From: a virus
Length of the DNA stretch: 28,831 bases
Strand: one strand, 5' to 3'
IMG/VR virus record: IMGVR_UViG_3300044716_000828
Span: 1-28,831 of that record
In this document: positions 17,539 through 24,407 of the stretch, piece by piece
Position numbering within the stretch: the stretch's first letter is position 1
Layout of the letters: every line of letters starts with the position of its first letter
Program-made: the position numbers and the translations under genes
The notes under the pieces: generated by a model
The model's database searches: none
The model's input: only the letters and a program-made list of their open reading frames with translations
What the model was told of the DNA's origin: nothing

Positions 17539-19386
17539 TTACTCAAAATTTATTAAATTATTTCCCTCCGTAGGTTGGGTCTGATTTAAAATAGATTCCA
17601 TAGTCATAATATTTTTTGTAAATTTATCACTTAAATCAGCAGGATTTTCACGACGAACATTACTAAATGGTGTAGATTTATATCCGCCAGGAACTCCTTC
17701 TCCATTATACGGATTTATATTAGTTTTGGAAACTAAAGAAGAATATACACCAGGAGCATAACCACCACCTGTTAAAAATACACGTTTACTTAAAATGATG
17801 CCTAAAGAATCTCTTATTTCTCTTAATTTTACTTGATCTCCCGATTTTTCAACATTACTTGGAACTGCATTCAATGTGCTTACCGGAGTTGCATTCAAAG
17901 TAGGGTCTAATCCAATGGTTTTTGTAAGATCCAATGGAGATGGATTTGCTATGCTAGTTAAAGCCGCCATAGTTCCATCATCTGCTATTCCTGTAGATAT
18001 TCCTTCCTCTGTAAAAGGAGGAACATTTGGTCCTGTCGGTCCACCACCAGAACCGCCATCTGGATGAATGTGTGGGTCAGGATGAATATGTGGATTTGGA
18101 TGAATATGCGGATGTGGGTGGGTGTGATTCATTCCATGAGTATGATCCAACAACCAATTACATAAATCATATAACCAATCAACTAATCTTTGTCCCAAAA
18201 CTGCGGGTTCATTTGTTTGATCATATTCTCCCAGATATATTACTGGAGAATTTAACACAGTTTTTGTATTTGAAGTAATAACAATTTGATTATCAGCATC
18301 AACTGTAAATTCATCATCCGTAGTTACCGCATATCTTTTTTTACTGAAATGAAATGTTTCGCCTGCTTTACTGCTGAATATTAATCTATCACTATTTACA
18401 ACAATTTGATCCCCAGTCAATTTTGGATATTTAAACAAAGAACAACCTGTAGGAGAAAATTGTTTTATTTCTTCGTTTCCTTCTTCAAATATTTTCTTTT
18501 TGACAGTTGGTATAAATGGAGATTGTGTCAATCCAGAAGTAATGTGGATTGAAGAACCATCGTTATTAACATCTTCTGTTACAAAACCTCCTGGATTAGC
18601 TTCCGTCGGAGTATTTTTAATTGGTCTCTGACGGTTTCTAATTAAGATCATTGGATTCCCACCACCCGCTGGTTTATTTGTATACGGATTTTTTATTTCG
18701 TTATAATAATCTTTATATTCTTTTGCACCTGTATCGTTATTTCTATTAGAATCATATGCAGAAAATCTTATTGATTGACCAAATCTACTTTCTAATACCG
18801 TATCACCTTCATATTTTTTAATACTTCTTACATTTTTGTTTGCTAAAAAATATCTTCCCAAAGCTCCTTTATCATCGTTTCCCGCATATTCCATGGAAAT
18901 TAAAACTGATTCCGGACCTTGATATGGTTTTAATTTTTCATTCGGGTTTGTTCTTTTTTCAACGTTTTTGTTATTGGGACCGGCGGTTCTTTCCTTTGAA
19001 AAATCAGCGGAATTATTTATAAATCCATTTAGAATATTTAATTTTCTAGTATAATATAACGTTTTAAAATATCTCCCAACGATTACTGTTTCATTTACTA
19101 ATGGATATTCTATTATTCCAGTATCTTCCATCGGAATTGCCCAGTCATTAATGTCATCTTTATTAACTTTATAGGATGAAAATAATGGTCGGACCAAAAC
19201 ACGACCTATCCAAGAATAGTCAATCGCATTTTCAGCTAATTTACCTTCGGTATTTTCTGGAACTGATGTATAATCTAATTTTACCGTTTTTGTTTTAAAA
19301 ATCGGATGGTTCTCATCTAAGATTACGTCTAAAACAACGGCAGGCTCCAGTTCATAGAAGTATTTGTTTTCGTCAATATAAGACAT
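17539..19386 (-). CDS. Baseplate hub/central spike protein, gp5-like OB-fold
   Basis: 615 residues. Residues ~50-118 read as an OB-fold module of the gp5/gpV type (YSWIGRVLVRPLFSSYKV, then IEYPLVNETVIVGRYF). The middle has features common to phage spike proteins: ESRFGQSIRFSAY near 200-212, GNPMILIRNRQRPIK near 243-257, SGLTQSPF near 280. A beta-strand run follows at ~325-385 (GDQIVVNSDRLIFSSKAGET, FHFSKKRYAV), consistent with a trimeric beta-helix. Then comes LGQRLVDWLYDLCNWLLD and a His-rich insert at ~413-442 (HPHIHPNPHIHPDPHIHPD) that could bind metal ions. The C-terminal ~170 residues are Gly/Pro/Asn-rich and unassigned. No lysozyme domain is visible, unlike T4 gp5. The product would form the membrane-puncturing needle at the tail tip. 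It is preceded by a conserved small protein 2 bases away. Confidence 0.8.
   Translation of the reverse strand: MSYIDENKYFYELEPAVVLDVILDENHPIFKTKTVKLDYTSVPENTEGKLAENAIDYSWIGRVLVRPLFSSYKVNKDDINDWAIPMEDTGIIEYPLVNETVIVGRYFKTLYYTRKLNILNGFINNSADFSKERTAGPNNKNVEKRTNPNEKLKPYQGPESVLISMEYAGNDDKGALGRYFLANKNVRSIKKYEGDTVLESRFGQSIRFSAYDSNRNNDTGAKEYKDYYNEIKNPYTNKPAGGGNPMILIRNRQRPIKNTPTEANPGGFVTEDVNNDGSSIHITSGLTQSPFIPTVKKKIFEEGNEEIKQFSPTGCSLFKYPKLTGDQIVVNSDRLIFSSKAGETFHFSKKRYAVTTDDEFTVDADNQIVITSNTKTVLNSPVIYLGEYDQTNEPAVLGQRLVDWLYDLCNWLLDHTHGMNHTHPHPHIHPNPHIHPDPHIHPDGGSGGGPTGPNVPPFTEEGISTGIADDGTMAALTSIANPSPLDLTKTIGLDPTLNATPVSTLNAVPSNVEKSGDQVKLREIRDSLGIILSKRVFLTGGGYAPGVYSSLVSKTNINPYNGEGVPGGYKSTPFSNVRRENPADLSDKFTKNIMTMESILNQTQPTEGNNLINFE
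18062..18115 (-). repeat. Three 18-bp tandem repeats coding HxH units
   Basis: Units at 18062-18079, 18080-18097 and 18098-18115 (plus-strand consensus ggatgaatatgtggattt) encode six-residue steps of the type P-H-I-H-P-D/N. They are in frame and so can change copy number without breaking the spike protein. Flanking codons extend the pattern imperfectly (HTHGMNHTHPH). Confidence 0.85.
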
Positions 19387-19388
19387 AA

Positions 19389-19766
19389 TTATTTCTTGGT
19401 AAATTCAATTGGGGTATTTAATTCTTTAGTTATTTTTTCAGCTTCTTCCATCAATTGTTTGCGTTCATCGTCTGAAAGTGCAAATCCCGATTCACCTTCT
19501 CCATTTTGATTTGTAGAACTTACTAAACGTTGAACGATTGCTGCAAGTTTTATCAACTGTTCATCATTGCGAACACCTACATCTAAATAATCTTTAATTA
19601 ACGGCACAATGACTATCGCATCATTGGCCGTTTTTATCATACTACGAAGGTCGGAAATCAAAATATCTATTTGATTTCGTTTGTCATCTGAATTGACAAC
19701 AATATCTTTAAGTACAGAAGAATATTTCTTACCTTTATATAATTCAAAATCTAAATCCATATACAT
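19389..19766 (-). CDS. Conserved small phage protein, unknown function
   Basis: 125 residues, helical and charged. The pattern DFELYKGKKYSSVLKDIVVN, then IDILISDLRSMIK...DAIVIVPLIKDYLDVGVRND and EQLIKLAAIVQRLVSS, looks like a conserved protein found beside baseplate genes of T4-like marine phages. I know no function for it. Residues ~10-90 are probably an all-helical domain; ~90-125 are acidic and end in EFTKK. An in-frame ATG two codons in (19760) is an alternative start. The first ATG lies in the loop, and the second in the stem, of a 10-bp inverted repeat. It lies 26 bases after the sigma-factor stop and 2 bases before the spike gene, so it is the first gene of the baseplate run. Confidence 0.75.
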   Translation of the reverse strand: MYMDLDFELYKGKKYSSVLKDIVVNSDDKRNQIDILISDLRSMIKTANDAIVIVPLIKDYLDVGVRNDEQLIKLAAIVQRLVSSTNQNGEGESGFALSDDERKQLMEEAEKITKELNTPIEFTKK

Positions 19767-19779
19767 ATATATATGGATT
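19754..19779. repeat. 10-bp perfect inverted repeat around a start codon
   Basis: Arms 19754-19763 (aatccatata) and 19770-19779 (tatatggatt) are perfect complements around a 6-base loop. On the minus-strand RNA the loop carries the first ATG of the 125-residue gene and the 3' arm carries its second ATG. There is no U run, so it is not a classical terminator. It could influence translation initiation or RNA processing (inference). In AT-rich DNA a chance origin is possible, though the central CC/GG pairs add weight. Confidence 0.55.
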
Positions 19780-19792
19780 ATTGAAGATTTAT

Positions 19793-20668
19793 TTAGTATA
19801 AATTGGACTGTAAAGACCCTTTGTTTAGATATGCCTTTGTTATAATATTTTGATAGTGTTTCATTTTATTTATAACCTTGGTTATCTGTTGTGTCTTACA
19901 TGAACTTATTTCACGAATATAAAGATATAATGACTTTTTATTGAACGAATCGATTCTTCCGCCATTTCTAAATAGTTCAATAACGGCATTCGCAATTCCT
20001 AAGTCTCGTTCTTTGGTAAAAATCTTATGTATATTTTTTTCCCAATAATCTATCATAAGAGCCATAAACTCAGACATTTCGGTATTTTTATGATATGCAT
20101 CTTCTACTTGTAAACATACTGCAGATTCATCGGGAGTATCCGAGATATTTACATGTTGATTGAACTTCTTATAATTTCCGTTGTTGTGGAAAATTAAATA
20201 ATTTTTGGCAACTATGCTGAAATAACTAAATGCTTTACCTTTACCCTTTTCAAATTTATGCATATTTGCTACCAAATGTGCAACCGTTTCTTTTTTGATC
20301 TCAGATGGACTATTATCAAAATAAGTAAATTTAAAGGTATTGAATATATTTTCAACCAATTTATCAAACGCATTTTTTATATGCATTTCATATATATTAT
20401 TACGAATATTTTGATCTTCTTCTTCGTTATATAATATAATATATTTTTCGGTATCATCTGTAAAATACATTTTACTTACAGATGCCTTTCTTTTCTTTCT
20501 TTTTTTAACAGGAGCAACTTCTTCTGAAATCGTAACTTCCTTTTCAGGAACAGAAACTTTTGGTTTCTTTATGGGATTCTTTTTGAGAATTGTTTTAATT
20601 TTTACTTTCTTTTTTGTAGTTGGTTTTACTACTTTTTTAACCTTTTTTAGTTTCTTAATTTTTTTCAT
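19793..20668 (-). CDS. 55: Late-transcription sigma factor, gp55-like
   Basis: 291 residues. Residues ~67-170 match the T4 gp55 family: MYFTDDTEKYIILYNEEED, then NIYEMHIKNAFDKLVENIFN, TFKFTYFD and KGKAFSYFSIVAKNYLIFHN. GKAFSYFSIVAKNYLI is the region-2-like signature of this phage sigma group. In T4, gp55 directs host RNA polymerase to late promoters (TATAAATA) with the sliding clamp and gp33. The protein is longer than T4 gp55 (185 residues). The first ~65 residues are an unusual Lys-rich tail (KKIKKLKKVKKVV...APVKKRKKRKASVSK), and there is an extra C-terminal helical part at ~190-291. AAGAGGA four bases before the ATG is a good Shine-Dalgarno, and the ATG overlaps the upstream stop (ATGA). 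Its position before the baseplate genes fits control of their expression. Confidence 0.9.
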   Translation of the reverse strand: MKKIKKLKKVKKVVKPTTKKKVKIKTILKKNPIKKPKVSVPEKEVTISEEVAPVKKRKKRKASVSKMYFTDDTEKYIILYNEEEDQNIRNNIYEMHIKNAFDKLVENIFNTFKFTYFDNSPSEIKKETVAHLVANMHKFEKGKGKAFSYFSIVAKNYLIFHNNGNYKKFNQHVNISDTPDESAVCLQVEDAYHKNTEMSEFMALMIDYWEKNIHKIFTKERDLGIANAVIELFRNGGRIDSFNKKSLYLYIREISSCKTQQITKVINKMKHYQNIITKAYLNKGSLQSNLY

Positions 20669-20925
20669 TCAGTCCTCTTGTTTAATTTTTCAATTAACTT
20701 TAGTATTTCAGAAAAAACAAAACCTACATCATCATCTTTTTGAAAAATTTGTCTATCATCAATTTTCTTTAACTGTTCTAATGTTGCACTTACATCATTT
20801 TTGTATTCCTCTATCCAATTAGATAGTGTTTCAACACGGTCATATAATCTATCCACTGACATGCTAAAATATACATTTACGCATATAGATACTGTTAATA
20901 GTATCGTCAAAACTATTATTGTCAT
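20665..20925 (-). CDS. Small single-span membrane protein with coiled coil
   Basis: 86 residues. Residues ~2-22 (TIIVLTILLTVSICVNVYF) form one membrane segment, probably a signal anchor. The rest is charged and helical: VDRLYDRVETLSNWIEEYKN, LEQLKKIDDRQIFQKDDDVG and SEILKLIEKLNKRTE. The IDDRQIF-x-KDDDVG phrase looks like a small protein I associate with T4-like cyanophages, of unknown function. The gene overlaps the start of the sigma factor by four bases, so the two are probably translationally coupled. A Shine-Dalgarno (GAGGAA at 20932-20937) lies 6 bases before the ATG and is formed by the last codons of the acidic 46-residue gene. Confidence 0.8.
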   Translation of the reverse strand: MTIIVLTILLTVSICVNVYFSMSVDRLYDRVETLSNWIEEYKNDVSATLEQLKKIDDRQIFQKDDDVGFVFSEILKLIEKLNKRTE

Positions 20926-20928
20926 AAT

Positions 20929-21069
20929 TTATTCCTCGTCATCATCATAATCGGAATCATCTAAGTATTCCTCCAAATATGATATTGCTTCATCCACAAG
21001 TTCCCAATCTTCGGTTTTATATGAAGACTTTAATAAACTTAAAATTTCTTTAATATCTGCTTGGTCCAT
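20929..21069 (-). CDS. Small acidic protein, 46 residues
   Basis: A short frame from the ATG at 21069-21067 to TAA at 20931-20929. It reads MDQADIKEILSLLKSSYKTE, DWELVDEAISYLEEYLDDSD, YDDDEE: a helical protein with a strongly acidic tail. The amino-acid make-up is protein-like, it fills the only space between two genes, and its stop lies 3 bases from the next ATG while its last codons supply that gene's ribosome site. This supports a real gene. Function is unknown. The helix-turn-helix-like DWELVDEAISYLEEYL pattern resembles small proteins of T4-like cyanophages. No Shine-Dalgarno is visible before its own ATG. Confidence 0.72.
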   Translation of the reverse strand: MDQADIKEILSLLKSSYKTEDWELVDEAISYLEEYLDDSDYDDDEE

Positions 21070-21133
21070 AATTATGCTGATATCTAAATATAGTATTCAA
21101 TATGAGAAAATCAATAAAATTTTTAATTTTAAT

Positions 21134-22144
21134 TTAAAAACTAAAATATCCCTTCAATCCGTCAGAGGATACATTTACTTCTTTTATTACTTCTTTCTCA
21201 ACAGGAACTTCTTTAATCACCTCTTTGATAATCTCCTTTTCTACCGGCACTTCCTTCACTACTTCTTTCTCAACAGGAACTTCTTTAATCACTTCTTTTG
21301 TTATGGAAGTAACACCATTATTCGTATCGGCCTCGTTTGTTGTTTCTTTTTTAGGGGTAAAAACGAGTGTTGTATTATAAGCTAACAACAAACACACTGC
21401 TAGTGGATCAAATACCGAAATCAATGCGATGATGAACCATTTTACTACTTTTGTAAGTTCTACACCAAATTCATCCGCGATAAATTTGAAAGTTTGAATA
21501 TCTTTCTTATTTCCATTTTGTATTTTTAATTCTGTAATTTGTTTATCGAATAATTGTAATTCATCTATATTTTTTTGAATCTTTTGGTTTTCTGATTCAA
21601 TGTCTTTTTGATTTTGTTCTATGAAATCTGTAGTTTGTTGTTGTATCTGACGCAATTGTATTGGGTTTCTTGCAATTAATGAATTGGTCATACTTTCATT
21701 CAATCTGGATTCTTGACTGTTTCTCAAAGTGATTAGATTTTCAATTCTTTTCTTAGATGCATCAATTTTATCTTGAGAATATTTTTTCTGATCCATTATT
21801 AATGAAATTTTTTCCTCAGATATCTTGGTTTCTAACGCCGATTGTTGATACGCACCAGTTAAATAACCAAATATACCTGCACTGGTTATCATCATCAATA
21901 CAATAACCGCCACAATCAAATATGTTTTTAAAAATAGTTGAGATTTTTGCCAGTATCTATATAGAAAGCTTGTTGCTACTAATTTACCTATCTCCAATGA
22001 ACTTGCCATTATCATTGCTGCAATAGAAGAACCACTAAATAACATTCCAATTCCAATTATGCTAAAAAATGCTGCACAACTGGCAATGAATAATGACGAC
22101 AAACCTACTATTTTTTCAAACGTGAATTGATATTTCATATTCAT
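21134..22144 (-). CDS. Multi-span membrane protein with coiled coil and KEV-repeat tail
   Basis: 336 residues from the ATG at 22144 (MNMKYQFTFEKIVG). An in-frame ATG at 22186 would give 14 more residues, but that stretch is the terminator hairpin and its U run, so I reject it. A further ATG at 22138 is possible. Hydrophobic segments lie at about 12-34, 38-58, 68-95 and 228-256. Between the last two is a ~130-residue Gln/Lys/Glu/Ile-rich coiled coil. SSLEIGKLVATSFLYRYW and ITSAGIFGYLTGAY match a membrane-protein family I know from T4-like marine phages, function unknown. The tail (~275-330) repeats E-V-P-V-E-K-E-V-I-K-E-V. Both ends are probably cytoplasmic with four spans. Possible roles are membrane remodelling or superinfection control (inference). 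Confidence 0.8.
   Translation of the reverse strand: MNMKYQFTFEKIVGLSSLFIASCAAFFSIIGIGMLFSGSSIAAMIMASSLEIGKLVATSFLYRYWQKSQLFLKTYLIVAVIVLMMITSAGIFGYLTGAYQQSALETKISEEKISLIMDQKKYSQDKIDASKKRIENLITLRNSQESRLNESMTNSLIARNPIQLRQIQQQTTDFIEQNQKDIESENQKIQKNIDELQLFDKQITELKIQNGNKKDIQTFKFIADEFGVELTKVVKWFIIALISVFDPLAVCLLLAYNTTLVFTPKKETTNEADTNNGVTSITKEVIKEVPVEKEVVKEVPVEKEIIKEVIKEVPVEKEVIKEVNVSSDGLKGYFSF
21188..21292 (-). repeat. Perfect 33-bp direct repeat in the KEV tail
   Basis: Positions 21188-21220 and 21260-21292 are identical, starting tacttctttctcaacaggaa and ending ctttaatcac, 72 bases apart and in frame. A degenerate third copy lies between them. They encode E-V-P-V-E-K-E-V units of the membrane protein. 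Identity at the DNA level suggests recent duplication or slippage. Confidence 0.85.
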
Positions 22145-22149
22145 ATATA

Positions 22150-22194
22150 TGGCAAAAATAAAAAACCCTCCATTGTTTTGTAACAACAGAGGGT
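22150..22194 (-). terminator. Rho-independent terminator after hsp20
   Basis: On the minus strand the RNA reads ACCCUCUGUUGU, a short UACAA-type loop, then the complementary arm ending GGAGGGU (about 12 pairs with two G-U). A run UUUUUUAUUUUU follows directly. The hairpin begins about 20 bases after the Hsp20 stop codon. It is the only convincing intrinsic terminator in the window and should end the fibre-Hsp20 transcript. The next gene starts 6 bases beyond the U run. Confidence 0.88.
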
Positions 22195-22215
22195 ATTATA
22201 TAAATATATAACCAA

Positions 22216-22698
22216 TTACTTAATCGTAACTTTTCTTATTTCAGTCATCGCAGGTTTTACCTTATTGAGAGTAATTAATAAAATACCATTTTCAAAAGTT
22301 GCTGATACGGTATCTTTATCAATATTTTCCCCTAAAGTAAATGATCTACGAAAACTAGAACGTTTCAATTCTCGTCTAATATATTTTCCACCTTGAGAAT
22401 CTGTAACATTTTTACTTTTACCTCCACTGACTGTAAGCACATTTTGTTCCACTTCAACATTTACATCTTGTTTACTTAAACCTGGAACTTCGGCTTCTAT
22501 AACAACTTTATCACTATAATCAATAACGTCTACTCTTGGATAAGACCCCTTTTCAAAAAAGTCTACACCAAATTCTTGGCTGAAATTAGGGACGTTTGCT
22601 TTAAAAAATTCATCGAAAATTTGATCAAATGGAGTTAAAAACTCATCACGATGAACTGCACGAAATAACGGATTAGTTTGATATTTTACTACTGACAT
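22216..22698 (-). CDS. hsp20: Hsp20 small heat-shock protein
   Basis: 160 residues, normal for the family. Residues ~53-145 are the alpha-crystallin domain: PRVDVIDYSDKVVIEAEVPG, LSKQDVNVEVEQNVLTVSGG, YIRRELKRSSFRRSFTL and the conserved FENGILLITLNK. The N-terminal arm has PFDQIFDEFFKAN, and the C-terminus ends RKVTIK, a V-x-I form of the I-x-I assembly motif. Hsp20 proteins hold unfolding proteins in soluble form; T4-like cyanophages commonly carry one, perhaps to protect virion proteins or to aid assembly. AGAAAGGA at 22705-22712, six bases before the ATG, is one of the best ribosome sites in the window. A bulged hairpin lies just upstream, and a terminator follows the gene. It is framed by fibre genes and the membrane protein. 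Confidence 0.95.
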   Translation of the reverse strand: MSVVKYQTNPLFRAVHRDEFLTPFDQIFDEFFKANVPNFSQEFGVDFFEKGSYPRVDVIDYSDKVVIEAEVPGLSKQDVNVEVEQNVLTVSGGKSKNVTDSQGGKYIRRELKRSSFRRSFTLGENIDKDTVSATFENGILLITLNKVKPAMTEIRKVTIK

Positions 22699-22713
22699 AT
22701 ATTTTCCTTTCTT

Positions 22714-22737
22714 AAATGGTCTATTTTAGACCCATTT
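22714..22737 (-). promoter_or_regulatory. Hairpin in the hsp20 leader
   Basis: Arms AAAT/ATTT and GGTCTA/TAGACC pair around a 3-base loop with one bulged base (10 pairs). The hairpin ends 1 base before the hsp20 Shine-Dalgarno. It lacks a U run, so it is not a terminator. An effect on hsp20 translation or mRNA stability is possible. The 126-base gap around it (22699-22824) holds nothing else convincing: one 12-codon frame and a TATAAATT at 22785-22792 that could be a late-promoter variant. Confidence 0.5.
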
Positions 22738-22824
22738 TCATGTATTCCTTTTGGGACATACAAGAATAATCGTTTTGATTATCTAATTTATATATATCAA
22801 CAAAATTAAAAACTTTCAATTTTT

Positions 22825-24372
22825 TTATTGCCATTCGATAATAACTTGTCCATGCGATCCGCTTCCTCCATTTATTGAAGTTAATGAATAGAATGAACTT
22901 GCACCGCCACCCCCACCGCCTGGGAAATCTCCGTTATTGCCGAACCAAGAAGATGTTATTACTCCGGATGAAGAAATACTAGTGTTAAATAATCCACCAG
23001 CTCCACCAAAATAACATGCTCCGCCAGCTGAACCGGATACTACTGTTGATGTATATCCATCCTCACCACTTACAATTACACTACCTGAAGAAAGCGATCC
23101 TTTGCCGCCTGATCCACTGTTTGGTGTAGTTACCCCGCCACCGGCACCGTATCCACCGTCGGCAAGAACTATAATAGTGCTCGATGTCAAATATACATAT
23201 GAATCTCCACCATCAATTCCACCACTTCCGAATGAAGCTGGGTTTCCTAAAGAACCTGTTCCTCCAGAACCTCCTCTTCCTACAATTACGGTTAGAATGT
23301 CAGATGATGCAGTTGGTAATAGATAGTAAGATTGTGCATATGCACCACCGCCTCCGCCTGATCCTCCTACGGAAGTTCCATAAGAAGTGGCACCACCGCC
23401 ACCACCGCCAGCACCAATTGCGGTAATTCTAAGTAATAGAGAACCAGTTGTAGGTTGAGCCGAATATGGATCAAAATTACCTTTAAATCTAAAAGTATGT
23501 GTTCCAGGAGAAGAATATGAAACTTTTCTTGTTGGTGTAAAACTTAAAATACTAGAAGTCAATGAATAACTTGAAGATATCGAATTGTTAGACAATTGAG
23601 TAAGACTGCTAGTATATGCATATAAAGAATTAGTAGAATAATCTGATGTATCAGATTTTAATGCATGTGATGAAGATTCGTTATAACTTGCAGTTATCGA
23701 AAACGAAGATGATATTGATGTGTTGCTATAACTAGATGTTAATGAATAACTTGACGACGTGCTTTGATCTGAAACCAAAGATAAAGAAGATGATGTAGAT
23801 GTAAAAGCGTAACTAGATGCATTACTATAACTAGACGTTAATGAATAACTTGATGATGGAGCAAACGCCGAACTTACAGCCGTTAGTGAAACTAGAGATA
23901 CTGATGATGTTTCAGCAAATGTTGTCAATGAAGAATAACTACTACTTATAGAATTTAACGCATTAGTAGATAAACTTGAAGAATCTGAAAATATAGAAAC
24001 AATCGAATACGAAGATGTGGAGATATTTGGCCAATTTAATGATAATGCAATTGAGGATACAGATGCCGTATTTGATGATTCTGATGATACGGAATATGAA
24101 GCAGTTGATGAGTTTGGATATTGTAATGATTCTGCCGATATCGCAATAGATGACGTTGAACTAAACCCAATAACATTGCCTGTTAATGATCCCGTTACAT
24201 TTCCTATTAATTCTCCTGTCAATGATCCGCTAAAACTGCCCGTCGAAATATTAACGATTAAATCAGACACGGATGCTCTATATGTAGTAAGAGAACTACT
24301 CTGAACGAGTGGAAAAAAATCTTCTCCAATCACTTGTCCTGGATATTGTGATAAATCGCTGATCTTTGGCAT
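22825..24372 (-). CDS. Tail-fibre protein with Ser-rich shaft and poly-Gly tip
   Basis: 515 residues. Residues 1-45 (MPKISDLSQYPGQVIGEDFF, TYRASVSDLIV) are an N-terminal attachment domain shared with the next two genes. Residues ~46-72 have G-S turns (GSFSGSLTGELIGNVTGSLT). Residues ~72-278 are a Ser/Tyr/Ala-rich shaft built of SSSYSLTSSYSN-like steps. From ~280 a beta strand block (GTHTFRFKGNFDP) leads to a glycine-rich domain: ITAIGAGGGGGGATSYG, GGSGGGGGAYAQSYYLLP, VIVGRGGSGGTGSLGNP and FPGGGGGGASSFY, ending HGQVIIEWQ. This matches the glycine-rich domain used as a receptor-binding tip in some phage adhesins (poly-Gly sandwich, as in gp38-type adhesins). It is probably the receptor contact. 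No Shine-Dalgarno. Confidence 0.85.
   Translation of the reverse strand: MPKISDLSQYPGQVIGEDFFPLVQSSSLTTYRASVSDLIVNISTGSFSGSLTGELIGNVTGSLTGNVIGFSSTSSIAISAESLQYPNSSTASYSVSSESSNTASVSSIALSLNWPNISTSSYSIVSIFSDSSSLSTNALNSISSSYSSLTTFAETSSVSLVSLTAVSSAFAPSSSYSLTSSYSNASSYAFTSTSSSLSLVSDQSTSSSYSLTSSYSNTSISSSFSITASYNESSSHALKSDTSDYSTNSLYAYTSSLTQLSNNSISSSYSLTSSILSFTPTRKVSYSSPGTHTFRFKGNFDPYSAQPTTGSLLLRITAIGAGGGGGGATSYGTSVGGSGGGGGAYAQSYYLLPTASSDILTVIVGRGGSGGTGSLGNPASFGSGGIDGGDSYVYLTSSTIIVLADGGYGAGGGVTTPNSGSGGKGSLSSGSVIVSGEDGYTSTVVSGSAGGACYFGGAGGLFNTSISSSGVITSSWFGNNGDFPGGGGGGASSFYSLTSINGGSGSHGQVIIEWQ
23552..23858 (-). repeat. Direct repeats in the Ser-rich fibre shaft
   Basis: A 34-bp unit at 23726-23759 recurs at 23825-23858 with three differences (core gttaatgaataacttga). 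A shorter, more diverged copy lies at 23552-23579. All are in frame and encode S-S-S-Y-S-L-T-S-S-Y. Similar but weaker copies fill the shaft. This looks like length variation by in-frame duplication. Confidence 0.75.
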
Positions 24373-24407
24373 AATATATTATATATATCTTTGAGTTATT
24401 AAAATAA

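Noticed and set aside
18027-18278. Plus-strand frame with Asp/Glu-rich repeats opposite the His-rich spike segment
   Set aside because: It is the complement of the His codons in the spike gene, with no start context or homology.
22145-22186. N-terminal extension of the membrane protein to an ATG at 22186
   Set aside because: The 14 extra codons are encoded by the terminator hairpin and its U run, and the membrane protein reads normally from MNMKYQF.
22721-22759. 12-codon frame (MSQKEYMKMGLK) in the hsp20 leader
   Set aside because: Too short to separate from chance, with no ribosome site; its end overlaps the leader hairpin. A leader peptide is possible but unsupported.
22785-22792. TATAAATT as a late promoter for hsp20
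   Set aside because: One mismatch to the T4 consensus in A/T-only DNA; spacing is acceptable but the sequence alone is not evidence enough for a separate feature.
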